A DNA stretch of 64,000 bases from an uncultured Clostridia bacterium (GCA_937880755.1 CALGRX010000020.1:124001-188000), one strand, 5' to 3'; shown: positions 32,416 to 41,894, counted from the first letter of the stretch. The notes: generated by a model not told the origin, from the letters alone. A program made the numbers and translations.

Positions 32416-34064
32416 TTTTCCATCACTATAGGAAGCACCATTGGCTTTTGGCGAAGCTTGTTGTTGAAGTATCTATTTATCTTCTTGCGTACGTTGCCCT
32501 TAAATTCTTCCCTAATCTCAGGCTTGTTGTAGTTGGTGTCGTCGAAGACCTTTTCGACAATGGACTTGATATAGTCGGTCTGCTCTTCGTCTAAGCTGAT
32601 ACCTCTGGCAATAACCTCGACGGGCGCACACATGCTCTTGTCTTGCACCGATACGCTGATAAGAACTATCACCAGCCCTTCTTTGCTGAGTTGGTGTCTG
32701 TCTTTGAGTATAGACGCGTCGACTCCGGCTAAGCCGTCCACGTAAGTGTTGCCGGCTACCACGTTGTCTAGCCTCGTCAAGCCCTTTTTGCTAACGGCTA
32801 TGCAACTACCTATCTCTGCTATCATTGTATTCTTGGGATTGACTCCGAGCGATATTGCCAATTCTCTATTTTGTTGCATATGGCGATATTCGCCGTGCAC
32901 GGGTATAAAAAATTGCGGTTTGACGAGCGTGGTCATGAGTTTGATTTCTTCTTGACAAGCGTGTCCCGATACGTGCAAGGCTTCCAAAGAGCCGTACAAC
33001 ACCTTTGCCCCTCTGCGATAGAGGTTGTTGATGACGTTGTACACCGCCTTTTCGTTGCCGGGAATTGGCGACGACGATATGATGATAAGGTCGTTGTCGC
33101 CCACTACCACTTTGTCTTCGCCGTTGCACATTCTCGTCAAAGCACTCATCGGCTCGCCTTGCGAACCCGTGGTGATGATGCAAAGTTTGTGAGGCTCGAT
33201 ATCGCCTATCTTGTCTATGTCTAATATAGTCTGCTCGCCCGCCGACAATAGTTTGAGTTCCTTAGCCATAACGGAGATATTCTTCATACTCCTGCCGTTG
33301 AAAGCTACTCGTCTACCTAAGTTTTCGCAAATAGATATGATTTGCTGTATGCGATTGATATTGGACGCAAAGGTGGCGATGATGATACGCTTGTCGGTGT
33401 TGTTGCGTATGATTTTGTCGAGCGTTTCGCCTACTTTGGTCTCGGATATCGTCGAGCCTTGCTTCTCGATATTGGTCGACTCGCCGAGCATAAGTCTAAC
33501 TCCCTTGTTGCCTATCTCGGCAATGCGCGATAGGTTGATATGCTCGCCCGATATCGGCGTATAGTCTATCTTGTAGTCGCCCGTGTGAAATACCACGCCC
33601 TCGGGGGTGGTGATTGACAGCGCAAAAGCACCGCTGATTGAGTGCGTGACGCTGATAAATTCTACGTCGAAACAGCCGACTTTACGCACCTCTCCACCCT
33701 TGACGGTATTGAGTTTGGGGATAGAGATCCCCTTCTCTTTGAGCTTGTGCTTGACGAGCGCAAGCGTCAAAGAACTGCCGTATACGGGGATTTGACGACA
33801 GTCGTCCAATAGATACGGAAGACCGCCGATATGGTCCTCGTGTCCGTGTGTGATTACTATGCCTCTAATCTTGTCGTAGTTGTCCTCTAGATAGCTAAAG
33901 TCGGGTACGATTACGTCGACACCCGGCGTGTCAACTGTGGGAAAAGTACAGCCACAATCTATGATAAGTATATTGTCGCCGTATTCGAGAGCAGTCATGT
34001 TTTTGCCAATCTCGCCCACGCCACCCAAAAAGACAACTTTGAGTTGTTTTTTCTTTCTTGCCAT
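32412..34064 (-). CDS. rnj: Ribonuclease J
   Basis: The 550-residue metallo-beta-lactamase/beta-CASP nuclease has the HGHEDHIGGLP metal motif (near residues 73-83), GDYKIDYTP and the C-terminal HVSGHACQEE beta-CASP motif. It degrades and processes RNA with both 5' exonuclease and endonuclease activity in Bacillota. The start is the ATG at 34064 with GGAGG six bases upstream; the longer frame to 34082 covers that site. It leads a six-gene operon (trmR, U32, glycosyltransferase, Dabb, cyclophilin) ending at the palindromic terminator 28553-28580. Confidence 0.96.
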   Translation of the reverse strand: MARKKKQLKVVFLGGVGEIGKNMTALEYGDNILIIDCGCTFPTVDTPGVDVIVPDFSYLEDNYDKIRGIVITHGHEDHIGGLPYLLDDCRQIPVYGSSLTLALVKHKLKEKGISIPKLNTVKGGEVRKVGCFDVEFISVTHSISGAFALSITTPEGVVFHTGDYKIDYTPISGEHINLSRIAEIGNKGVRLMLGESTNIEKQGSTISETKVGETLDKIIRNNTDKRIIIATFASNINRIQQIISICENLGRRVAFNGRSMKNISVMAKELKLLSAGEQTILDIDKIGDIEPHKLCIITTGSQGEPMSALTRMCNGEDKVVVGDNDLIIISSSPIPGNEKAVYNVINNLYRRGAKVLYGSLEALHVSGHACQEEIKLMTTLVKPQFFIPVHGEYRHMQQNRELAISLGVNPKNTMIAEIGSCIAVSKKGLTRLDNVVAGNTYVDGLAGVDASILKDRHQLSKEGLVIVLISVSVQDKSMCAPVEVIARGISLDEEQTDYIKSIVEKVFDDTNYNKPEIREEFKGNVRKKINRYFNNKLRQKPMVLPIVMEK

Positions 34065-34161
34065 ATATATCCTCCAAGGCATTAAGCCTAAATTCTAAAT
34101 AAACGTCTACAAAAATCGAGCTAACCTCTACCGATAATTGTAAACATACTACGTTGATTTT

Positions 34162-34190
34162 ATTATATATAAAAATAATTAAAAAGGCAA
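34162..34190 (-). promoter_or_regulatory. Promoter of the RNase J operon
   Basis: TTGCCT (34185-34190), 17 bases, TATAAT (34162-34167) on the minus strand. The 5' untranslated region is about 90 bases and shows no recognised structure. Confidence 0.75.
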
Positions 34191-34292
34191 GGGATATATC
34201 AAAATATACGACTCAATAAAGTGCGACAATATCTTTTTGGAGATTTTTTTCAAAATATTTGTCGATTATTTTGATTGCTTGCACTTTTTGGG

Positions 34293-34321
34293 TTGATAAA
34301 TGCAAAATAGAGTGCTATAAT
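34293..34321 (+). promoter_or_regulatory. Promoter of serC-serA with extended -10
   Basis: TTGATA (34293-34298), 17 bases, TATAAT (34316-34321) preceded by TGC, an extended -10. It is divergent from the RNase J promoter. Confidence 0.8.
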
Positions 34322-34356
34322 CATACTAATATAATAAAATCTTATAGGAGATCTAT

Positions 34357-35433
34357 ATGAGAGTTTACAATTTTTCGGCAGGTCCGTCGATGTTGCCTCT
34401 CGAAGTTCTTGAGCAAGCGCAAAGAGACTTCGTCGATTACTGCGGATGCGGTATGAGCGTGACGGAAATGAGCCATCGTAGCAAATTTTATGATGAGATA
34501 CATACCGAATGTATCGCACTCCTCAAAGAGTTGATGAACGTACCTGACAATTACGAAGTTCTTTTGGTGCAAGGCGGTGCTTCTACCCAATTCGAAGCTA
34601 TCCCTCTCAACCTACTCCCTGACACCAACGGCAAAGCCGACTATATCGTGACGGGCAACTTTGCAAAAAAGGCTTATAAGGAAGCTAAGAAATTCGGCGA
34701 TATTCACCTCGCCGCGTCATCAGAGGACAAAACCTTTACTTACATTCCTAAAAACCCTGACCTAAGAGATGACAGTCTGTATACGTATATATGCCAAAAC
34801 AATACCATCTTTGGTACGAGATACACCACTCTCCCTACCCTCAAAAGCGGTGTCTTGGTAGCTGACGTATCTTCCAACATTCTCAGCGAAGTAATGGACG
34901 TAAATAAGTACGGCGTACTTTATGCCGGCGCACAAAAGAACGTAGCCCCCGCAGGCGTGACTATCGTCATCGTTCGCAAAGACCTCATCGGCGATGGTCA
35001 ATCGATTTGTCCTACTATGCTTAAGTGGAAGACTCAAGCCGAAGCGGGAAGCCTTTATAATACCCCTCCTTGCTTCTCCATCTATATGGCTATGCTCAAC
35101 CTCAGACATCTCAAAAAGTTGGGCGGTGTGAGCGAAATCCAAAAAATCAACGAGTACAAGGCAGGTCTTTTGTACGACTTTATCGACAATAGCTCCTTCT
35201 ACTCCAACTATGTCAACAAGGAAGACCGCTCTTTGATGAATGTGCCTTTCGTGACGGGCGACAAGGATATGGACGCAAAATTCGTCAAAGAAGCCGGCGA
35301 AAACGGTCTGCTCTCTATCAAAGGTCACAAGCTCGTGGGCGGTATGAGAGCTTCTATCTACAACGCTATGCCTGTAGAGGGCGTAAAAGCTTTGATAGAA
35401 TTTATGAAAAAATTTGAACTAGCTAACAAATAA
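34357..35433 (+). CDS. serC: Phosphoserine aminotransferase
   Basis: The 358-residue PLP enzyme makes 3-phosphoserine from 3-phosphohydroxypyruvate and glutamate. MRVYNFSAGPSMLP at the start and VSSNILSEVMDVNKYGVLYAGAQKNVAPAG in the middle (PLP lysine in AGAQKN) are family signatures. AGGAG precedes the ATG at 34357. serA follows after nine bases, so the two first enzymes of serine synthesis form an operon; serB is not in the window. Confidence 0.97.
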   Translation: MRVYNFSAGPSMLPLEVLEQAQRDFVDYCGCGMSVTEMSHRSKFYDEIHTECIALLKELMNVPDNYEVLLVQGGASTQFEAIPLNLLPDTNGKADYIVTGNFAKKAYKEAKKFGDIHLAASSEDKTFTYIPKNPDLRDDSLYTYICQNNTIFGTRYTTLPTLKSGVLVADVSSNILSEVMDVNKYGVLYAGAQKNVAPAGVTIVIVRKDLIGDGQSICPTMLKWKTQAEAGSLYNTPPCFSIYMAMLNLRHLKKLGGVSEIQKINEYKAGLLYDFIDNSSFYSNYVNKEDRSLMNVPFVTGDKDMDAKFVKEAGENGLLSIKGHKLVGGMRASIYNAMPVEGVKALIEFMKKFELANK

Positions 35434-35442
35434 GGAGATATT

Positions 35443-36603
35443 ATGTACAATATTCTTAAACTCAACGAAATTAGTCCAAAGGTTGCTTCTATATTGCAAT
35501 ATAAGGACTACACCGTTTCGGCAGACTGCGCCAACCCTGACGCTATAATCCTAAGAAGCTTTAATATGCACGAATATCCGGTACCCGCTTCCGTCAAAGC
35601 CGTAGCTCGTGCGGGCGCAGGCGTCAATAACATTCCTCTTGACAAAATGACGGCTCAAGGCGTGTGCGTATTCAATACACCGGGAGCTAACGCCAACGCT
35701 GTTAAGGAATTGGTTATTTGCGCACTACTTCTCGGCTCGAGAAAAATCTACGAAGGCATCAAATGGACGCAATCTCTCAATGTTGATGAGGACGTGGCTA
35801 AAGCCGTTGAAAAAGGTAAAAAAGCCTTCATAGGTAGAGAATTGTATGGCAAAACCTTGGGCGTAGTCGGTCTCGGCGCTATCGGTAGACTCGTTGCCAA
35901 CGCCGCAATCGCTCTAGGAATGAAGGTTGTCGGTTACGACCCTTACCTCAACGTCAACGGAGCGATGTCAATAGATAGACACGTAGAATATGTCAATGAT
36001 TTGAGCAAAGTCTACGCAGAGAGCGACTATATTACGTTGCACGTACCTGCTACGCCTAGCACCAAAGGAAGTATCAACGCCGACTCTATCGCTACGATGA
36101 AAAAGGACGTCGTTATCATCAACTGCGCTCGTGCAGAGCTTGTTGTCAACAAAGATATCGTTGAAGCTATCAAAGCCGGCAAGGTTGCCCGATACGTGGC
36201 CGACCTCCCTCAAAACGATTTGATTGGCGTGGAAAACGTAATCACCATTCCTCACCTCGGCGCTTCTACCCCGGAGGCGGAAGACAACTGCGCAGTGATG
36301 GCAGCTAACCAGCTCAAAGATTATCTCGAAAATGGCAACGTGGTCAACAGCGTAAACTTCCCTAACGCTAGCGCTCCTAGATGCACTAAGTATAGAATTA
36401 CCGTCCTTCACAAGAACGTTGCCAATATGATTGCTACCGCTTCTTCCTTTATAGCGGATAGAGGTATCAATATCAACAATCTCGTATCTGCTTCTAAGGG
36501 CGAAATCGGCTATATGATTATTGATACCGACGAAGATTTGCCTAATTCCGCTCTCGAAGAGATGCGCAAGGTTGAAGGCTTCTTGGCAGTCAATAAATTC
36601 TAA
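35443..36603 (+). CDS. serA: D-3-phosphoglycerate dehydrogenase with C-terminal ACT domain
   Basis: The 386-residue enzyme oxidises 3-phosphoglycerate with NAD+, the first step of serine synthesis. The NAD-binding loop is GVVGLGAIGRLVANAA (near 144-159) and the catalytic His is in IPHLGASTPEAE. The last roughly 70 residues form an ACT domain (KYRITVLHKNVANMIA onwards), which suggests serine feedback. The usual short length without the ASB domain is typical of many anaerobic Bacillota. GGAGATATT precedes the ATG. Confidence 0.96.
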   Translation: MYNILKLNEISPKVASILQYKDYTVSADCANPDAIILRSFNMHEYPVPASVKAVARAGAGVNNIPLDKMTAQGVCVFNTPGANANAVKELVICALLLGSRKIYEGIKWTQSLNVDEDVAKAVEKGKKAFIGRELYGKTLGVVGLGAIGRLVANAAIALGMKVVGYDPYLNVNGAMSIDRHVEYVNDLSKVYAESDYITLHVPATPSTKGSINADSIATMKKDVVIINCARAELVVNKDIVEAIKAGKVARYVADLPQNDLIGVENVITIPHLGASTPEAEDNCAVMAANQLKDYLENGNVVNSVNFPNASAPRCTKYRITVLHKNVANMIATASSFIADRGININNLVSASKGEIGYMIIDTDEDLPNSALEEMRKVEGFLAVNKF

Positions 36604-36607
36604 AAAC

Positions 36608-36621
36608 TCGATACGTATCGA
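36608..36621. repeat. 14-bp palindrome TCGATACGTATCGA
   Basis: Second occurrence of the centre of the 28553-28580 terminator, directly after the serA stop. Here it lacks flanking T runs and is followed by a separate terminator. Confidence 0.6.
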
Positions 36622-36633
36622 CAAAAACAAAAA

Positions 36634-36665
36634 AATACTCGCTTCAGTTTAGCGAGTATTTTTTT
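36634..36665 (+). terminator. serC-serA terminator
   Basis: Stem AATACTCGCT/AGCGAGTATT (36634-36643 with 36651-36660) with a seven-base loop and a T run. The spacer from here to the MMPL stop (36815) shows nothing else. Confidence 0.9.
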
Positions 36666-36814
36666 CTTTTGAATATCGGCAACTACCTTGTAGATAATTG
36701 ACTTGTATAAATTATCTCGTTTAGGTTAAAGCCGTGCAATACCTGACTAGAGTTCTATCGATAAGACGCTCGCCTACCGTTTTGACTGAGCTGTATTACA
36801 TTAGGAATATATAC

Positions 36815-39040
36815 TCAAGCCTCGAAAGCCTTATCGCTATCTTGTGAGAGAGCCTTTTTCTCTTGCTTTTTGAGTTCCTTGGACGCGCGTTTGCCTTCCT
36901 TTTTGAGTTTTCGATTGCCCGTAGTTACTACAAGTAGCGCCGGCAAAACTAACAAAGTGAGAAGTCCGCTGATGATTGAGCCTCTAGCTATCATAAGGGT
37001 GATTTCTCCCACGATACGGTTGGACGTAACTAGAGCAACCGACAAACAACAACCTGCCATTATCGCGACCGACGTGAGTATAGATACCCCACTGTCTCTG
37101 AGCGCTCTATAAGAGGCTTCTTTGGCAGGCATAACGTCCAAATAGCGTTGATACTTGACGGTGTACAAGATTGCGTAGTCAACCGTTGCGCCTAGCTGAA
37201 TGGCACTGATGATTATGTACGCCATAAAGTTGACGCTCTGTCCTAAAACGTAACTGATTGAGAGGTTGATAAATATACCAAGCTCGATGACGGATATCAA
37301 CAATATCGGCAATTTGATTGACTTGAGCGCTATCATCAACACGACGAATATGAGCAATACCGACACGATATTGACAATCATATTGTCCATAGGCGTGATG
37401 ACTTTGAGGTCCTCGACAGCTTGCGACATGCCTGTGATATAATAATTGCCACTGCCGAAGTTGTCGTCGAGCATTTGACGAATTTGAGCCAAAGATTGGC
37501 TTGCCTCTTGACTCTCCGCCTCGCAGTTGACCATTATCGAATACATAGTGTATCCGTTGTTGGCAAAATTGGATACCATATCGAAGCCCGCAGGGAGCGG
37601 AACCTTCTTCTCCAACATCGTACCCAACATTTTGCCGTAAGACTCGGGTATCATAGAATACAAACCCAGCGTTGCTGTCACGTTGTCCATGCCTTGAAGC
37701 TCATCTAAGAAAGCATAGTTTTTGGAAGCGTTGACGGGAACGATAGCGATGACGGAATTGCTCATAGAATCTACCGTCTGTTCTATCTCGGTCTTTTCTC
37801 CGTCGTCGTAGGTGAATTTGATATAACTTAGATTGAGTTTGCTCTGCATAATCACGCAAGGTACGATGAGCAACAGTGCAACGATAACGATAACCTTACG
37901 ATTGCGCACCGAGAAGCTGGCAACGGATTTGAGTTTTGGAAGGAAAATGCGATGAGAGGTCTTTTTGTGAAGTTTGGTCATCATCAACATAAGGCATGGT
38001 TGGACGATGATGACTGTCACCAAACTCAAAAATACGCCCTTGGCAAGAACGATACCAATGTCTGCACCTATCTCAAATTTCATGAAGAATAGCGCAAGAA
38101 AACCAAACACTGTGGTAAGCGCAGACGACGATATAGTGGAAAAGGTCTTAGGAATTGCTCTCTCCATTGCTAGCGTTTCGTCCAAAGTCTTGGTGCATTC
38201 TTCCGCATACGCGTGCATGAGGAATATGGCGTAATCCATTGACAAACCTAGTTGCAAAATGGCTGACGAGGCAAATGTCACTACCGATACGCTAGGCAAT
38301 ATGATATTGGTGCCCATATTGATGAGTATCGATACGCCCAAAGTGAGCATAAAGATAAACGGCTCTACAAGCGACGTGGTGGTGCAAAGCAAGATAATAA
38401 ACATTACTAGCACCGCTACGAGTATGTACTTCCAAATTTCGCCTATCGTAGAGTCGAAAATATCCTTGGTCATCTGCGTGCTGCCGCCTATGGCGTGCTC
38501 GTAATCGGCAAGTATAACGTTGTCAATCTTCTCGACAAGGTCCAATGCTTCGGTGCTAGACGTAGGCACGTTGAGTTGGAGCATTATCATATAGTTGCCC
38601 TTTTGAAGTTTAGTCTCTTCGGTAAAAGGCTCGCCCGCGTTGCGCTTTGGATAGAACAAGTTGAGCACGTCTTCGTTGCTAGTAAGCCCCGCAACTACGT
38701 CTGACATAGCGCCACCGCCCTCAGCCATCTCCAATATCATTCCTAGCCAAATTACTCCGCCCTCTTTGATACCCTTCTCAGCTTTGATTTGGTCGGTGAT
38801 TGCTACCATAGTAGCGTAATCAACGTCAGCCACGCCTATGATTGCATCGCCTTGCATGTCAAAGTTTTGACGCATAAAGTCCATTCCCTCGGTCATATCG
38901 TAACCGTCGGGAAGATAAGACAATATGTCGGAATTGACGTTGACGTAAAGCATAGCTACGACTGACGCTATTGATATGAGCGCAGTCAAACCGATGATGA
39001 GAATTTTGTGCTTGACGATAAATTTGGCTAACTTGTTCAT
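36815..39040 (-). CDS. MMPL/RND superfamily exporter
   Basis: The 741-residue membrane protein has the duplicated RND layout: a hydrophobic helix at residues 13-33, an extracytoplasmic domain, a block of five to six helices with the conserved GLSMDYAIFLMHAY, a second outer domain and a second helix block with QLGATVDYAILYTVKY. A Lys/Glu/Ser-rich cytosolic tail follows. Such single-component 'MmpL-like' proteins of Gram-positive bacteria move lipids or drugs with the proton gradient; the substrate is unknown. The ATG at 39040 has no ribosome site and lies 11 bases after a -10, so the transcript should have a leader of only about five bases. Confidence 0.85.
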   Translation of the reverse strand: MNKLAKFIVKHKILIIGLTALISIASVVAMLYVNVNSDILSYLPDGYDMTEGMDFMRQNFDMQGDAIIGVADVDYATMVAITDQIKAEKGIKEGGVIWLGMILEMAEGGGAMSDVVAGLTSNEDVLNLFYPKRNAGEPFTEETKLQKGNYMIMLQLNVPTSSTEALDLVEKIDNVILADYEHAIGGSTQMTKDIFDSTIGEIWKYILVAVLVMFIILLCTTTSLVEPFIFMLTLGVSILINMGTNIILPSVSVVTFASSAILQLGLSMDYAIFLMHAYAEECTKTLDETLAMERAIPKTFSTISSSALTTVFGFLALFFMKFEIGADIGIVLAKGVFLSLVTVIIVQPCLMLMMTKLHKKTSHRIFLPKLKSVASFSVRNRKVIVIVALLLIVPCVIMQSKLNLSYIKFTYDDGEKTEIEQTVDSMSNSVIAIVPVNASKNYAFLDELQGMDNVTATLGLYSMIPESYGKMLGTMLEKKVPLPAGFDMVSNFANNGYTMYSIMVNCEAESQEASQSLAQIRQMLDDNFGSGNYYITGMSQAVEDLKVITPMDNMIVNIVSVLLIFVVLMIALKSIKLPILLISVIELGIFINLSISYVLGQSVNFMAYIIISAIQLGATVDYAILYTVKYQRYLDVMPAKEASYRALRDSGVSILTSVAIMAGCCLSVALVTSNRIVGEITLMIARGSIISGLLTLLVLPALLVVTTGNRKLKKEGKRASKELKKQEKKALSQDSDKAFEA

Positions 39041-39051
39041 ATTGTTATTTT

Positions 39052-39081
39052 ATTATATTTATCTATCTTTGTAAATGGTAA
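39052..39081 (-). promoter_or_regulatory. Promoter of the MMPL gene, very short leader
   Basis: TTACCA (39076-39081), 18 bases, TATAAT (39052-39057) on the minus strand. The -35 is weak. Confidence 0.5.
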
Positions 39082-39323
39082 AGGCGACATAAAAGGCTAC
39101 CTTTACAAAGAATTTACACCTTGCGTTATGGATGAAAAAAATGTGTAAAAAGTCTATAATAATCTAGCCTTAGAAATGATTAGATATAGATTACAAATGT
39201 GCACAACGGAATGATATACGGCGGTTGAGATTGCCACGTCACTTTGTTCCTTTGCTTTTGCAAAATGCACAGGGCGCAATGACAAAATAATATTACGACG
39301 CATATCCGCTATCCCCCATATTT
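39082..39323. repeat. Repeat-rich spacer between MMPL and pckG genes
   Basis: No gene is seen. A copy of the GAGATTGCCACG...GCAATGACA repeat lies at 39229-39284. It is followed by the right end only (CGACGCATATCCGC, about 39295-39309) of the MITE-like element found complete at 39324-39443. Confidence 0.6.
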
Positions 39324-39443
39324 GATGGTGGAGATGCGAGCAAGACAAGGAGCGTGAGGATTGGGCAATAGGAGCGTACTTGGGCGTACGTGACTGAGCA
39401 CAAACGCAAACTCGACACAGTATTGCGTAGTATATCCGCCGCC
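39324..39443 (+). mobile_element. MITE-like non-coding element, copy 1
   Basis: A 120-base element shares its sequence with 41895-42019. Its ends are imperfect inverted repeats (TTTGATGGTGGAGATGCG on the left; the complement of the right end reads TTTGGCGGCGGATA). A small central hairpin CGTAC-TTGGGC-GTACG (39375-39390) differs from the other copy by a paired change. It encodes nothing. Confidence 0.65.
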
Positions 39444-39452
39444 AAATGGCTT

Positions 39453-39488
39453 AAAAAATATCCACCCTACGTATATAGAGTGGATATT
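39453..39488 (-). terminator. pckG terminator
   Basis: On the minus strand AATATCCAC pairs with GTGGATATT (39480-39488 with 39457-39465), followed by TTTTTT. Confidence 0.85.
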
Positions 39489-39507
39489 GATTATTATAAT
39501 ACCTATA

Positions 39508-41283
39508 TTATTTGTTGAGTCTGTCGATGAGTTCGTCGGCTTGCTTAGCAAGTTCAGCAGGGAGTCTGTCGCCGAAGGTCTCGTAGAATTCTTTGATACC
39601 TTCTGCTTCTTTCTTCCAAGCGTCCTTGTCAACCTTGAGGATATCTGCAAGGGTCTCTCTAGAGAAGTCAAGACCTTCGAGGTTGATGTCCTCAGCCTTT
39701 GGAACGAAACCGATTGGGGTCTCAACTGCGTCTACTTCGCCTGCGATACGCTTGAGCATCCAGTCGAGAACACGCATATTGTCACCGAAACCAGGCCAAA
39801 TGAAGTGACCTTCTGCATCGGTACGGAACCAGTTGACGTTGAAGAACTTAGGTTGCTTGTCTACGTCTACGGTCTTGCCCATATCGAGCCAGTGTTGGAA
39901 GTAATCTCCCATGTGGTATCCGCAGAATGGACGCATAGCCATTGGGTCTCTTCTTACTACGCCGACTGCGCCGGTAGCTGCCGCGGTGGTCTCGGAGCCC
40001 ATGATAGAGCCGACGAATACGCCGTTTTCCCAGCTTCTTGCTTGATATACGAGTGGAACGGTAGTTGGACGACGGCCACCGAAGATGAATGCGCTGATTG
40101 GCACGCCTGCAGGATTCTCGAACTCAGGGCTGATGCATGGGCAGTTGATTGCAGGAGCGGTAAATCTGCTGTTTGGATGAGCGCCCTTTTCGGTAGAAGT
40201 TTGACCGTTCCAAGGGTTGCCCTTCCAGTCGATAGCGTTGACCGGTGGGTTCTTGTCAAGACCTTCCCACCATACGGTGTTGTTCTCGAGGTTGAGAGCA
40301 ACGTTGGTGAAGATGGTGTTTTTCATAGTAGCGGCGAGAGCGTTAGGGTTGGACTTTTTGTTAGTTCCCGGTGCTACGCCGAAGAAACCGTTCTCAGGGT
40401 TGATAGCGTAAAGTCTTCCGTCAGAACCTTTCTTAATCCAAGCGATGTCGTCACCTACGGTGAATACTCTATAGCCCTCTGCAAGATAGCCTTGTGGAGG
40501 AATAAGCATTGCGAGGTTGGTCTTGCCACATGCAGATGGGAATGCGGCTGCCATGTATACGATCTCTTTGTTTGGCTTCTCGATACCGAGAATGAGCATA
40601 TGCTCTGCCATCCACATTTCGTTTTTGCCTTGGTAAGAAGCGATACGCAATGCAAAGCACTTTTTGCCGAGCAATACGTTGCCACCGTAAGCACTGTTGA
40701 CGGATACGATAGCGTTGTCCTCAGGGAATTGGCAGATATATCTGTTTTCAGGGTCAACGTCGCACTTAGCGTGAGTACCTCTAACGAAGTCGTTGCTGTC
40801 GCCGAGAGCGTCAAGTACGTCTTTGCCTACACGAGTCATAATTCTCATATTGAGCACTACGTAGATAGAGTCGGTAACTTCAATACCAATCTTGGAAATA
40901 GGTCCGCCTACAGGTCCCATAGAGAAAGGTATTACGTACATCGTGTTGCCCTTGTATGCACCTTCGAGTATGCTGTCAAGTTTTGCGTATGCTTCGGTAG
41001 GATTCCACCAGTTGTTGGTAGGTCCGCAGTCCTTTTCGTCTCTAGAACAAATAAAGGTTCTGTTTTCTACACGAGCAACGTCGTTTTCTTTGGTTCTGTG
41101 AAGCAAACAGCCAGGGAGCAACTCTTGATTGAGCTCTATCATTTCTCCGCTAGCAATAGCTTCTTGGGTGAGTTGGTCGTATTGTTCCTTTTCACCGGTG
41201 ATCCAAACTATTTTGCCAGCGCCAACGAGTTTTGCTCTGCTGTTGACAAAATCCAAAACTTGCTTGTTTGTTGTCATTTCCAT
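39508..41283 (-). CDS. pckG: Phosphoenolpyruvate carboxykinase (GTP)
   Basis: The 591-residue enzyme interconverts oxaloacetate and PEP with GTP/GDP and Mn2+. The GTP-type signature is clear: FPSACGKTNLAML (P-loop), FGGRRPTTVPLVYQA, and the nucleotide-binding NWFRTDAEGHFIWPGFGDN. In anaerobes it serves gluconeogenesis or PEP carboxylation. AAGGAG seven bases before the ATG at 41283 and a TTGCCA/TATAAT promoter make it a single-gene unit with its own terminator. Codon use looks more biased and GC-richer than its surroundings, which fits high expression. Confidence 0.97.
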   Translation of the reverse strand: MEMTTNKQVLDFVNSRAKLVGAGKIVWITGEKEQYDQLTQEAIASGEMIELNQELLPGCLLHRTKENDVARVENRTFICSRDEKDCGPTNNWWNPTEAYAKLDSILEGAYKGNTMYVIPFSMGPVGGPISKIGIEVTDSIYVVLNMRIMTRVGKDVLDALGDSNDFVRGTHAKCDVDPENRYICQFPEDNAIVSVNSAYGGNVLLGKKCFALRIASYQGKNEMWMAEHMLILGIEKPNKEIVYMAAAFPSACGKTNLAMLIPPQGYLAEGYRVFTVGDDIAWIKKGSDGRLYAINPENGFFGVAPGTNKKSNPNALAATMKNTIFTNVALNLENNTVWWEGLDKNPPVNAIDWKGNPWNGQTSTEKGAHPNSRFTAPAINCPCISPEFENPAGVPISAFIFGGRRPTTVPLVYQARSWENGVFVGSIMGSETTAAATGAVGVVRRDPMAMRPFCGYHMGDYFQHWLDMGKTVDVDKQPKFFNVNWFRTDAEGHFIWPGFGDNMRVLDWMLKRIAGEVDAVETPIGFVPKAEDINLEGLDFSRETLADILKVDKDAWKKEAEGIKEFYETFGDRLPAELAKQADELIDRLNK

Positions 41284-41327
41284 ATCATATCTCCTTGTTA
41301 AAATAATATCAATTTTAGATTATGCAT

Positions 41328-41356
41328 ATTATATCAAATAACGCCGTAGTTGGCAA
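41328..41356 (-). promoter_or_regulatory. pckG promoter
   Basis: TTGCCA (41351-41356), 17 bases, TATAAT (41328-41333) on the minus strand, 44 bases upstream of the start. Confidence 0.8.
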
Positions 41357-41419
41357 CAAATATAAAACACATTTTGATTATTTACGAATTTTTTGCTTTA
41401 TAATAGCGCATATTTATAT

Positions 41420-41720
41420 TATATGTAATTTTAGTCGCTCGCCGTCACTTGGGCTAGATTGCACTTGTTGCACAATCATCGTTTATCGTTTGGCTCGCTC
41501 CTCTATCTACGACCAGTCGTAAACCTGCGGCGCGCAACCTATCGGTCGTTTTCGCAGATTTAGTCGTACTCCCAAAGGATATGATTAGAATTAGCAATCC
41601 CTCTGTCTTGCCTAACGGCAAGCACCTCCCTTTGCACAAAGGAGGCTTTATATTGATTAGATTGCCAATGCACGCAACGCAATGACAGAATACTTTTGAC
41701 GGCATGCGCGAGTTGAAAAA
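41420..41720. repeat. Repeat-derived spacer, no gene
   Basis: Pieces of at least two dispersed repeats occur here: CTCCCTTTGCACAAAGGAGG with the GCCTAACGGC flank (about 41607-41650) and GATTGCCAATGCACGCAACG to GCAATGACAG (41661-41690). A 126-codon minus-strand frame (41454-41834) is made of these repeats and is not accepted as a gene. Confidence 0.6.
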
Positions 41721-41722
41721 GG

Positions 41723-41747
41723 AAAAAGGCAACCTGACAAGTTGCCT
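41723..41747 (-). terminator. Terminator for the 238-residue unknown gene
   Basis: Minus-strand hairpin AGGCAAC/GTTGCCT (41741-41747 with 41727-41733) followed by TTTT. It lies about 270 bases after the stop codon of the 42020-42736 gene, beyond the MITE-like copies, so these would be transcribed as a 3' untranslated region. Confidence 0.75.
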
Positions 41748-41828
41748 CAAATTGTTATTAGTTGCAATGCCGCTACTCTCGTGGCGTAGATACGAGTTTG
41801 ACAACCCTTCCACCACTATCGCGTTTTT

Positions 41829-41894
41829 TCTCACGGTGTAGATGCGAGCAAGACAAGGAGAACGAGTATTGCGTAATGGAGCGTACTATTGTAT
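41829..41894 (+). mobile_element. MITE-like element, left half only
   Basis: GGTGTAGATGCGAGCAAGAC onwards matches the left half of the 39324-39443 element. It stops in the central hairpin exactly where the complete copy at 41895 begins, as if the second element had joined or inserted there. Confidence 0.55.

Noticed and set aside
39487..41301. 604-codon open frame on the plus strand opposite pckG
   Set aside because: It is antisense to a highly conserved gene, has no ribosome site or recognisable domain, and arises from the strong codon bias of pckG.
41454..41834. 126-codon minus-strand frame between pckG and the 238-residue gene
   Set aside because: It is built from dispersed repeats and a terminator hairpin and has no ribosome site or family resemblance.
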